64,000 nucleotides of DNA from Nocardioides sp. (lineage in GTDB: Bacteria; Actinomycetota; Actinomycetes; Propionibacteriales; Nocardioidaceae): NCBI RefSeq assembly GCF_030150155.1, contig NZ_JASLGR010000040.1, positions 62,001 to 126,000 on the forward strand. Direction: 5' to 3'. The position numbers and the translations under genes are program-made. Positions 25,348 to 32,857 of the stretch are shown piece after piece. Numbering within the stretch: position 1 is the stretch's first letter; every line of letters starts with the position of its first letter. The notes under the pieces are model-generated. The model was not told the DNA's origin and made no database searches. It saw only the letters and a list, made by a program, of their open reading frames with translations.

Positions 25348-26429
25348 TGGGTTCGGTTCGCGTAGCAATTGCTGGTGTGGGTAACTGCGCCAGCTCCCTG
25401 GTTCAGGGTGTCGAGTTCTACAAGGACGCCGACGCGTCGAGCACCGTTCCGGGGCTCATGCACGTCAAGTTCGGTGACTACCACGTCTCCGACGTCGAGT
25501 TCGTCGCTGCGTTCGACGTCGACGACAAGAAGGTCGGCAAGGACCTCTCCGAGGCGATCAACTCCTCCGAGAACAACACCATCAAGATCGCCGACGTCCC
25601 GTTCAAGGACGTCGAGGTCCAGAAGGGCCCGACCCTCGACGGTCTCGGCAAGTACTACCGCCTCACCATCGACGAGTCCTCGGCCGCCGACGTCGACGTC
25701 GTCCAGATCCTCAAGGACAAGAAGGTCGACGTCCTCGTCTCCTACCTGCCCGTGGGCTCGGAGGAGGCTGACAAGTTCTACGCGCAGGCCGCGATCGACG
25801 CCGGCGTCGCCTTCGTCAACGCCCTGCCCGTCTTCATCGCCTCGGACCCCGAGTGGGCCCAGAAGTTCACCGACGCCGGTGTTCCGATCGTCGGCGACGA
25901 CATCAAGTCCCAGGTCGGCGCCACCATCACGCACCGCGTGATGGCGAAGCTGTTCGAGGACCGTGGCGTCATCCTGGACCGCACGTACCAGCTCAACGTC
26001 GGCGGCAACATGGACTTCAAGAACATGCTCGAGCGTGAGCGTCTGGAGTCCAAGAAGGTCTCCAAGACCCAGGCCGTGACCTCGAACCTGACCGGTCCGC
26101 TGTCGGGCAAGATCGACGACAAGAACGTCCACATCGGTCCGTCGGACTACGTGGCGTGGCTCGACGACCGCAAGTGGGCCTACGTCCGCCTCGAGGGTCG
26201 TGCCTTCGGTGACGTTCCGCTCAACCTGGAGTACAAGCTCGAGGTGTGGGACTCCCCGAACAGCGCCGGCATCATCATCGACGCCGTCCGCGCCGCCAAG
26301 ATCGCCAAGGACCGCGGCATCGGCGGCCCGATCCTCCCGGCTTCGGCCTACCTCATGAAGAGCCCGCCGGTTCAGATCGAGGACACCGAGGGTCGCGCCC
26401 AGCTCGAGGCCTTCATCATCGGCGCCTGA
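25347..26429 (+). CDS. ino1: Inositol-3-phosphate synthase
   Basis: Converts glucose 6-phosphate to 1L-myo-inositol 1-phosphate with NAD+, the entry to phosphatidylinositol lipids and mycothiol. It is 360 aa, the short actinobacterial form. The Rossmann start RVAIAGVGNCASSLVQG, the central VGDDIKSQVGATITHRV and LNVGGNMDFKNML match the family. Start ATG 25347 shares one base with the padR stop. Codon use is highly biased (strong C at third positions), consistent with high expression. Followed by a strong hairpin terminator. Confidence 0.97.
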   Translation: MGSVRVAIAGVGNCASSLVQGVEFYKDADASSTVPGLMHVKFGDYHVSDVEFVAAFDVDDKKVGKDLSEAINSSENNTIKIADVPFKDVEVQKGPTLDGLGKYYRLTIDESSAADVDVVQILKDKKVDVLVSYLPVGSEEADKFYAQAAIDAGVAFVNALPVFIASDPEWAQKFTDAGVPIVGDDIKSQVGATITHRVMAKLFEDRGVILDRTYQLNVGGNMDFKNMLERERLESKKVSKTQAVTSNLTGPLSGKIDDKNVHIGPSDYVAWLDDRKWAYVRLEGRAFGDVPLNLEYKLEVWDSPNSAGIIIDAVRAAKIAKDRGIGGPILPASAYLMKSPPVQIEDTEGRAQLEAFIIGA

Positions 26430-26439
26430 GCCACCTCGT

Positions 26440-26475
26440 CTGGACCCCTGCTCGCTACGGCGAGCAGGGGTCCAG
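26440..26475 (+). terminator. Terminator after ino1
   Basis: CTGGACCCCTGCTCG (26440-26454) pairs perfectly with CGAGCAGGGGTCCAG (26461-26475), a 15-bp stem with a six-base loop, followed by CCCATTTTC. Confidence 0.9.
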
Positions 26476-26522
26476 CCCATTTTCGGCGCTTCACTCCCCC
26501 GGCACGCGGGTACGCTCCCGAC

Positions 26523-27443
26523 GTGGAGGGGCTGACCTGGAACCTGCGGGCCTCGCGCGTGCGCGCGGGGGAAGAGACGTTGGCTGAGGCCGCCGTCGAC
26601 GAGCCGATCGAGTTCTACGAGCGCCTCTTCGACACCCTGCTGCGGACCTCCTTCGACTCTGTCGTGCTCTGCACCGCGGCCGGTGAGTACCTGGCCGTCA
26701 GCGACTCGTTCTGCACCCTGACCGGCTACGGCCGCGCCGAGCTGCTCGGGCAGACCTCGCTCACCCTCGGCATGGTCGACCCGACCGGTCCCCGCCTGAT
26801 CGCCGCCGCCGACGTCACCGCCGGCCGCCCGGGGATGTACGAGAACGTGATCACCCGCAAGGACGGCGAGACCCGGCGGATCGAGTTCTCCCACCAGCTG
26901 CTCGGCCCCGACTACACCCTGGTGATCGCCCGCGACGTGACCGAGCGCCACCGCGAGGAGATGCACCTGGTCGAGCTCGCCTCGACCGATCCGCTGACCG
27001 GGCTGCTCAACCGGCGCAGCTTCACCTCCAAGGCCACCGCCGTCATCTCGGGGCCCTCGCGCAGCGTGCACCTGATCGTCGCCGACCTGGACAACCTCAA
27101 GACGATCAACGACACCCACGGCCATGCCCGAGGCGACGAGAGCCTGCGGGTCTTCGCCCGCACCCTGGCCGATGTCGCCGCCGGATCGGCGTACCCGACC
27201 CTGGTGGCGCGCCTGGGAGGCGACGAGTTCGCCCTGATCGTCGCCGGTGGGGAGCGCTCGGACGCCGAGGAGCTGATCACCCGGATCAACGCCCGGCTGG
27301 CGCACCCGGCGCTGCGCTCCAGCAGCACGGTGCGGGCCTCGTTCGGGATCGGCGAGCGGACCCGGGCCGACGACGACTACGACAGCCTCGCCGAGCGCGC
27401 CGACGCCGATCTCTACGCCCACAAGCGCGCCCACCGGCCCTGA
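26523..27443 (+). CDS. PAS-GGDEF diguanylate cyclase
   Basis: Predicted c-di-GMP synthase, 306 aa. A PAS domain (about 38-140) includes FDSVVLCTAAGEYLAVSDSF and ends with YTLVIARDVTERHREE; the GGDEF domain (about 150-305) begins ASTDPLTGLLNRRSF and has the intact active-site motif RLGGDEFALIV. The five residues before it (TLVAR) lack an RxxD inhibitory site, so product inhibition is not expected. No transmembrane segment, hence cytoplasmic sensing. Start GTG 26523 with TACGCT six bases upstream indicates a leaderless mRNA. Confidence 0.92.
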   Translation: MEGLTWNLRASRVRAGEETLAEAAVDEPIEFYERLFDTLLRTSFDSVVLCTAAGEYLAVSDSFCTLTGYGRAELLGQTSLTLGMVDPTGPRLIAAADVTAGRPGMYENVITRKDGETRRIEFSHQLLGPDYTLVIARDVTERHREEMHLVELASTDPLTGLLNRRSFTSKATAVISGPSRSVHLIVADLDNLKTINDTHGHARGDESLRVFARTLADVAAGSAYPTLVARLGGDEFALIVAGGERSDAEELITRINARLAHPALRSSSTVRASFGIGERTRADDDYDSLAERADADLYAHKRAHRP

Positions 27444-27490
27444 GCCGGCCCCATCGCAGGCGGCTGCGAAAAATCTTCGCCAACTATCTG

Positions 27491-27517
27491 TTACTCGCGT
27501 CGCAGTAAACCTAGAGT
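27491..27517 (+). promoter_or_regulatory. Promoter and candidate TetR-type operator of the 27.5-31.6 kb operon
   Basis: TTACT (27491-27495) and AGTAA (27504-27508) form an inverted repeat with an 8-base spacer, overlapping the expected -35/spacer of a -10 TAGAGT at 27512-27517. The -10 is seven bases before the GTG at 27525. TTACT-AGTAA half-sites are typical of TetR-family operators; no TetR gene lies in this window, so the regulator is unknown. Confidence 0.45.
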
Positions 27518-27524
27518 GAGGCGG

Positions 27525-28409
27525 GTGAGCATCACGGACGCAGCCCCGACGCCCCGCACCTCGACGGTGACCTCCACCGACGGAGTCACCCTGGCCGTCT
27601 ACGAGTACGGCGACCCGCAGGCCCCCGCCGTGATCGCGGTCCACGGCTACCCCGACGACCATCACGTCTGGGACGGCGTCATCGCGCTGCTGGCCGAGCG
27701 CTTCCACGTCGTCGCGTACGACGTCCGCGGCGCCGGCGCCTCCAGCGCGCCGACCGGCCGCCGCGGCTACCGGATCCCGCAGCTGGTCGCCGACCTCGGT
27801 GCCGTGATCGCCGCTACCGTGCCGACCGGGCAGATCCACCTGCTCGCCCACGACTGGGGCTCGATCCAGAGCTGGGACGCCCTCACCGACCCCGAGATCG
27901 GGCCCCGGATCGCGTCGTACACCTCGATCTCGGGACCGAGTCTGGACATGGCCGGGCGCTGGCTGCGCGAGCGTGGTCACCTCGGTGCCACCGCGAAGCA
28001 GCTCGCCGCCTCCTACTACGTCTTCGCCTTCCAGGCGCCGAAGCTGCCCGAGGCGCTGATCCGACGTGGACTGCTGGCCCGCCTGGTCGCGTTGTCGAAG
28101 AAGAGCGGCGCGCACGCCCGGCCGACCGGACGCCGGATGGACGAGCGCGACGCGGTCAACGGGGTCGAGCTCTACCGGGCCAACTTCACCGGCCGGATGG
28201 TGCGCCCCCGGACCTCACGGGTGACGGTGCCGGTCCAGGTGCTCGCACCCCGACACGACGCCCATGTCACCGCCGACCTGCAGTGCGGTGCGCCGGCGCC
28301 GTACGTCGACGACCTGCGCACCAGCGTGATCGAGGGCAACCACTGGGTCGTGGAGCAGGACCCCGCCCTGATCGTCACCCGCTTCACCGACTTCATCGCC
28401 ACGCTCTGA
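27525..28409 (+). CDS. Alpha/beta hydrolase (epoxide hydrolase/dehalogenase-like)
   Basis: 294-aa alpha/beta hydrolase. The oxyanion-hole HGYPDDHHVWDGV, the nucleophile elbow LLAHDWGS with aspartate rather than serine, and EGNHWVVEQDP with the catalytic histidine match the epoxide hydrolase/haloalkane dehalogenase branch. In mycobacterial EphD-type proteins such a domain is fused to a dehydrogenase; here it stands alone as the first gene of a four-gene operon. Start GTG 27525 rather than 27516, since either TAGAGT at seven bases or GAGGCGG could serve it. Likely works on a lipophilic substrate. Confidence 0.88.
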   Translation: MSITDAAPTPRTSTVTSTDGVTLAVYEYGDPQAPAVIAVHGYPDDHHVWDGVIALLAERFHVVAYDVRGAGASSAPTGRRGYRIPQLVADLGAVIAATVPTGQIHLLAHDWGSIQSWDALTDPEIGPRIASYTSISGPSLDMAGRWLRERGHLGATAKQLAASYYVFAFQAPKLPEALIRRGLLARLVALSKKSGAHARPTGRRMDERDAVNGVELYRANFTGRMVRPRTSRVTVPVQVLAPRHDAHVTADLQCGAPAPYVDDLRTSVIEGNHWVVEQDPALIVTRFTDFIATL

Positions 28410-28422
28410 CCTGGGAGGAACC

Positions 28423-29328
28423 ATGAGGACACCGACGTTGCACCGCCGCCACGAGCCGGCCAAGGTGGCCCTGACGGCCCGCGACGTGCACTTCGACTGG
28501 TCGGAGCTGCCGTTGGCCTGGATCCCGGGCGAGGTCTTCGCCTCCCACATGATCAACGTGCTGCACCTGCTGCTGCCCGAGGGCGAGCGCTGGTTCGTCA
28601 AGGTCTTCTCCGAGGCGCTGCCGCTGATCCAGGACGAGCAGCTGCGCGAGGAGGTGATCGGCTTCATCGGGCAGGAGGGCGTGCACGCCTCCTCACACCA
28701 GGGGGTGCTCGACTACTTCGACGAGCACGGCCTCGACACCCGCGAGTACGTCTCCCAGATCGCCACCCTGTTCCAGCGGATCCTCGGCGACCGCGACCTC
28801 ACCGGCCGTGCCGCCGAGGAGTGGCTGGTCGCCCGGATCAGCGTGGTCGCCGCGATCGAGCACCTGACCGCCGTGCTGGGCAACTGGGTGCTCAACGCCG
28901 AGGGCCTGGACCGGGCCGGAGCCGACGAGACCATGCTCGACCTGCTGCGCTGGCACGGCGCCGAGGAGGTCGAGCACCGCGCGGTCGCCTACGACGTCTT
29001 CCAGCACCTCGACGGGCGCTACAGCCGCCGCCTGATGGCGTACGCCGTCGGCGGGCCGGCCCTGATCTGGCTCTGGATCCAGGGCGTGGCCTACCTGATC
29101 GAGCACGACACCGTGAACCCGGGCGTGAAGCCGCGGTTCCGCTCGCTGCTGCGCACCGCCCGCAAGGGGATCACCCCGGGCTACGGCCTGCTGGTGACCT
29201 CGTCCCTGAAGTACCTGCTGCCGACGTACCACCCCTCGAAGGAGGGCAACACCTCCCAGGCGGTCGCCTACCTGGCGAAGTCCCCCGCGGCGCGGCGTGC
29301 CGACGCGCTCGGCGAGAGCACCCCGTGA
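28423..29328 (+). CDS. Predicted metal-dependent hydrolase (PF10118 family)
   Basis: 301-aa protein of the PF10118 family, distantly ferritin-like. Probable iron ligands are in IGQEGVHASSHQ, AIEHLTAV and HGAEEVEHRAVAYDVF, a Glu/His pattern resembling di-iron sites. A hydrophobic stretch around 212-228 (GGPALIWLWIQGVAYLI) may be membrane-associated. GGGAGG lies 6 bp before ATG 28423. The adjacent flavin/2Fe-2S reductase overlaps its stop by 4 bp, so it may be an oxygenase fed electrons by that reductase; this is inference. Confidence 0.85.
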   Translation: MRTPTLHRRHEPAKVALTARDVHFDWSELPLAWIPGEVFASHMINVLHLLLPEGERWFVKVFSEALPLIQDEQLREEVIGFIGQEGVHASSHQGVLDYFDEHGLDTREYVSQIATLFQRILGDRDLTGRAAEEWLVARISVVAAIEHLTAVLGNWVLNAEGLDRAGADETMLDLLRWHGAEEVEHRAVAYDVFQHLDGRYSRRLMAYAVGGPALIWLWIQGVAYLIEHDTVNPGVKPRFRSLLRTARKGITPGYGLLVTSSLKYLLPTYHPSKEGNTSQAVAYLAKSPAARRADALGESTP

Positions 29329-30419
29329 CCGTCCCCTCCCATCTCCGGGTCGCCCCCTCCGACGAGCCGAACCGCACGATGCGGGTGCTGGACCGGCTGA
29401 TCGACCGCGGGCTGATCCCGTTCAGCACAGCGACCTGGCGGGGACGTCACCCGCTGGGCCACATCGACCGTGACCTCGCGGTCACCATCGTCGCGATCAC
29501 CGAGGAGGCCGAGGGCGTCAGGTCGCTCCAGCTCGCCCGCAGCGACGGAGCCGAGCTGCCGGCGTGGTTCCCCGGTGCCCACATCGACGTGGTGCTGCCC
29601 TCGGGGCGGCTGCGCCAGTACTCCCTCAACGGTCTGCGTGCCGACCGGTCCCAGTGGCGGATCGCGGTGCGCCATATCCCGGTCGCGGCCGGCGGTGGCG
29701 GCGGGTCGGCAGAGGTGCACTCCCTGGAGGTCGGCGACGAGCTGGTGGTCAGGGGTCCCCGCGAGGCGTTCCCGTTCGTCTTCAACCCGCACGGGTACCT
29801 CTTCGTGGCGGGCGGCATCGGGATCACCCCGATCCTGCCGATGCTGCGTCGCACCGCTCGGCTCGGCCGGGTGCCGTGGACCCTGGTGTACACCGGCCGC
29901 AGCCGGGCCCCGATGCCGTTCCTCGACGAGATCGCCGCGATCGCCGAGGCGGCCGGGGCGAGCGATCGGGTGCACGTGTGGCCCGACGACGAGTACGGCG
30001 TCCCGGTGCCCGACGCCGTCCTGGCACTGGCGCCGCCGGGTGCCTCGCTCTACACCTGCGGGCCGGCCCCGATGATCGACGCACTGCGCCGCCGGATCCC
30101 CGATCCGCAGGTCGACGCCCTGCACTACGAGCGCTTCTCCCCGCCGCCGGTGGTCGGCGGGGAGCGGTTCACCGTCCGTCTGGAGCGCTCCGGCATCGAC
30201 GTGGAGGTCGCCGCGGACGAGTCGGCCCTGGCCGCCGTACGCCGTGTCCGGCCCGCCCAGGCCTACAGCTGTCAGCAGGGGTTCTGCGGGACGTGCAAGG
30301 TGCGGGTGCTGTCGGGCACCGTCGAGCACCGCGACCACGTCCTGACCCCCGACGAGCGCGACGAGCACCTGATGCTGTGCGTCTCGCGCGGGCGAGGCAC
30401 CGTGGTGCTGGATGCCTGA
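29325..30419 (+). CDS. Oxidoreductase with FNR-like and plant-type 2Fe-2S domains (PDR/VanB type)
   Basis: 364-aa electron-transfer reductase. A flavin-binding barrel (about 40-140, RQYSLNGLRADRSQW), an NAD-binding domain (GYLFVAGGIGITPILPMLRR; ASLYTCGPAPMIDALRRR) and a C-terminal ferredoxin domain with QAYSCQQGFCGTCKVRVLSG and a final LMLCVSRG supply the four [2Fe-2S] cysteines. The GTG start at 29325 overlaps the preceding stop (GTGA). It probably donates electrons to the PF10118 protein encoded just upstream. Confidence 0.92.
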   Translation: MTVPSHLRVAPSDEPNRTMRVLDRLIDRGLIPFSTATWRGRHPLGHIDRDLAVTIVAITEEAEGVRSLQLARSDGAELPAWFPGAHIDVVLPSGRLRQYSLNGLRADRSQWRIAVRHIPVAAGGGGGSAEVHSLEVGDELVVRGPREAFPFVFNPHGYLFVAGGIGITPILPMLRRTARLGRVPWTLVYTGRSRAPMPFLDEIAAIAEAAGASDRVHVWPDDEYGVPVPDAVLALAPPGASLYTCGPAPMIDALRRRIPDPQVDALHYERFSPPPVVGGERFTVRLERSGIDVEVAADESALAAVRRVRPAQAYSCQQGFCGTCKVRVLSGTVEHRDHVLTPDERDEHLMLCVSRGRGTVVLDA

Positions 30420-30489
30420 GCCGTCGCACCCCGCCCCGTAGCCCCGCCGCTCCACCCACGCCGTTGTCCGCAGCACCCGAGGAGTCACC

Positions 30490-31635
30490 ATGAAGGCCGT
30501 CGTCTGCCGAGAGTCAGCCCTGCACGTCGAGGAGATCGCCCGCCCCGAGCCGGGACCGGGTCAGATCCTGGTGCGGGTGCTGCGCGCCGGGATCTGCGGC
30601 TCCGACCTCCACGCCCGGGTGCACGCCGAGGAGCTCGCCGCGATCGCCGGGGAGATGGGCTACGACGAGGTGATGCGTGCGGGCACCTCGGTCGTCTTCG
30701 GCCACGAGCTGGTCGGCGAGGTGGTCTCCTACGGACCCAAGACCCGCGGTCGCTGGCGTCCCGGCACGATGGTGACCGCCCTTCCGGTACGCCGTGACCG
30801 GTCGTCGAGCCACATGATCGGCTTCGAGGCCGGGGCGCCGGGGGCCTACGCCGAGTACACCGTCGTCCAGGAGTCCTTCACCTTCCCGGTCCCCGGCGGC
30901 CTCGACGTCGAGCGGGCGGCCTTCACCGAGCCGCTGGCGGTGGCCTGGCACGCGGTCCGCCGTGGAGCGGTCGGCAAGGGCCGTCCGGCGGTGGTGATCG
31001 GGTGCGGACCGATCGGCCTGGCGATCATCCTGATGCTCAAGGCCGCCGGCGTGAAGCAGGTCGTCGCCTCCGACCTCTCCCCGGCACGGCGCGCCCTGGC
31101 CACCGAGTGCGGCGCCGATGTGGTCGTCGACCCGCGCGAGACCTCGCCGTGGACGGCGTACCGGGCGAAGGGGCAGGTGACCTCGCCGGCGGCGTACGCG
31201 AACTTCGGCATCGGCGCGCTGGCGATGGTCAGGCGAGTGCCGTTCCTGCCCTGGGAGAAGGCGATGCTGCACGCCGAGAGGCTCGGCCAGGCGCCGACCG
31301 GCCCGGTGGTCTTCGAGTGCGTCGGGGTGCCCGGCATGATCGAGCAGATCACCACCGCGGCACCGCTGCGCACCCGGGTCGTCGTGGTCGGCGTCTGCAT
31401 GGAGGCCGACACCTTCCGCCCGGCTGTGCCGCTGCACAAGGAGATCGACCTGCACTTCGTCTTCGGCTACGACCCGGCCGAGTTCCACCAGACCCTGCAG
31501 ATGCTGGCCGACGGCAAGGTCGACCCGACCCCGCTGCACACCGGCACGGTCGGTCTGGCCGGGGTCGAGCAGGCGTTCGCCGACCTGGGCAACCCCGAGG
31601 TGCACGCGAAGATCCTGATCGACCCCTCCCGCTGA
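30490..31635 (+). CDS. Zinc-binding medium-chain dehydrogenase
   Basis: 381-aa MDR-superfamily alcohol/polyol dehydrogenase. Catalytic zinc ligands are visible in GICGSDLHA (Cys) and VVFGHELVGEV (His-Glu); the four-cysteine structural zinc loop of classical ADHs is absent. The Rossmann fold has VVIGCGPIGLAIILMLKAAG. An unusual insertion around 215-250 (GQVTSPAAYANFGIGAL) lies between NAD and substrate domains. GAGGAG eight bases before ATG 30490. Last of the four-gene operon, probably oxidising or reducing the same pathway's alcohol. Confidence 0.9.
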   Translation: MKAVVCRESALHVEEIARPEPGPGQILVRVLRAGICGSDLHARVHAEELAAIAGEMGYDEVMRAGTSVVFGHELVGEVVSYGPKTRGRWRPGTMVTALPVRRDRSSSHMIGFEAGAPGAYAEYTVVQESFTFPVPGGLDVERAAFTEPLAVAWHAVRRGAVGKGRPAVVIGCGPIGLAIILMLKAAGVKQVVASDLSPARRALATECGADVVVDPRETSPWTAYRAKGQVTSPAAYANFGIGALAMVRRVPFLPWEKAMLHAERLGQAPTGPVVFECVGVPGMIEQITTAAPLRTRVVVVGVCMEADTFRPAVPLHKEIDLHFVFGYDPAEFHQTLQMLADGKVDPTPLHTGTVGLAGVEQAFADLGNPEVHAKILIDPSR

Positions 31636-31673
31636 CCCTGTATCTGATCCGATAATCGACGTAGGGTGAGCCC

Positions 31674-32306
31674 ATGCCCGCCGCAGCGATCGACCAGGAC
31701 ACCCAGGCGGTCATCGATGCACTGAACGCCGCCCAGCAGACCAGCGGTCTCGACCAGGCGTCGTTCGCTCGGGCGCTGGGCACCTCACCGTCGCGCTACT
31801 CCACGTACCGGACCGGGACGACGGCACCGTCGGCCGCGTTCCTGATGCGGGCCGTCCGGATCGGCGCCGCACTGGCCGAGGCGAGACGAGCAGGAGTGCC
31901 GTCCTCGCTCGGGGCGGCCGACTCCATCCGAGCCGCACTGCGGCCGACCGACCCGCCCGACGATGACGGCGAGGCCGACCTGTGGGCCTTCACCCTCGTC
32001 CTGGAAGCGCGGGACCGGGTGGTCGACACCATCACCCACCACCCGGGACTGGTCGGCTGCTGGGACGCTGTCGCGTCAACCGGCGACGCCCGCTGGGACG
32101 CACTGCTCGCGGCCGTCGTCGGTCAGGCCTTCACCGCCGCCGGCCTGCCCGCCCCGAGGTGGACCACCGTCGAGCGGCGCCTCGACATCGCCTGGATGCC
32201 GGTCGACTCGCTCCGCTTCAGCCCCGAGCAGGTTAGGGACCACACCCCCACCTGGCTGGCCGACCGCAACATCTTCGTCGCCGACACCGACCTGACCACC
32301 CTCTGA
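31674..32306 (+). CDS. HTH-domain protein of unknown function
   Basis: 210 aa. Residues about 12-65 form an XRE-type helix-turn-helix (LDQASFARALGTSPSRYSTY). The remaining 140 residues have no function I recognise; they are helical and end with SPEQVRDHTPTWLADRNIFV, a recurrent C-terminal pattern I associate only loosely with stand-alone actinobacterial regulators. Start ATG 31674 with TAGGGT six bases upstream indicates a leaderless transcript, and GTATC/GATAA half-sites at about 31640-31655 could be an operator. No partner toxin is adjacent. Confidence 0.65.
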   Translation: MPAAAIDQDTQAVIDALNAAQQTSGLDQASFARALGTSPSRYSTYRTGTTAPSAAFLMRAVRIGAALAEARRAGVPSSLGAADSIRAALRPTDPPDDDGEADLWAFTLVLEARDRVVDTITHHPGLVGCWDAVASTGDARWDALLAAVVGQAFTAAGLPAPRWTTVERRLDIAWMPVDSLRFSPEQVRDHTPTWLADRNIFVADTDLTTL

Positions 32307-32337
32307 CTCCGCCCAGTAGCTCGCGAGGGATCGGGGC

Positions 32338-32817
32338 TCAGCGCTCAGCGGCCGCCTTCACCCGCTCCAGGGTCTGGCTCATCCCCTCCAGCAGCTCCGG
32401 GATGAAGGCCTCCTGGCCGCCCAGGAAGTGCTTGACCAGGAAGTTCGACAGGCCGCTGATCCCCTGCGGTGCCTCGCGCCGATGGGTGACCTCGGTGCCG
32501 CCGCTGGAGGTCGGCTCGAGCTGGAAGGACCAGATCGAGCGGTTCTCGACCACCTGGAAGGCGAAGTCGCGGTGCGGGGCGAAGCGGACCACCTTGGCGT
32601 TGGTGGGCCACCGCTTCCAGCCCTGCTGGTTGAGGTTGAGGAACCGCGAGCCGAGCTTCACCGGGCCGCCCAAGACGACGGAGCGGACCACCTGGGGGCT
32701 CCACTCCCGCATCCGGGTGACGTCGCTGACCAGCGCCCAGACCTGCGCGGGCTCGGCGTCGATGGTGATGGTGGCCTTCAGTTCGTCGCCGACGACGGCA
32801 GCGGCTGCTTCGCTCAT
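32338..32817 (-). CDS. SRPBCC (START-like) family protein
   Basis: 159-aa single-domain protein with the polyketide cyclase/START fold: ATITIDAEPAQVWALVSDVT at the start, RMREWSPQVVRS, and a long C-terminal helix covering GISGLSNFLVKHFLGGQEAF. These bind hydrophobic ligands; substrate unknown. Start ATG 32817 has TAGGCT seven bases upstream (leaderless). Converges on the HTH gene. Confidence 0.88.
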   Translation of the reverse strand: MSEAAAAVVGDELKATITIDAEPAQVWALVSDVTRMREWSPQVVRSVVLGGPVKLGSRFLNLNQQGWKRWPTNAKVVRFAPHRDFAFQVVENRSIWSFQLEPTSSGGTEVTHRREAPQGISGLSNFLVKHFLGGQEAFIPELLEGMSQTLERVKAAAER

Positions 32818-32857
32818 GGCCCGAAGCCTAGGCAACAAACCGCCCCGGTGTCAGCAG

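Noticed and set aside
25029..28115. 1028-codon open frame on the minus strand
   Set aside because: It is antisense to padR, ino1, the GGDEF protein and the hydrolase, all with strong family matches, and its protein is low-complexity D/V/G/R-rich. High GC creates such antisense frames.
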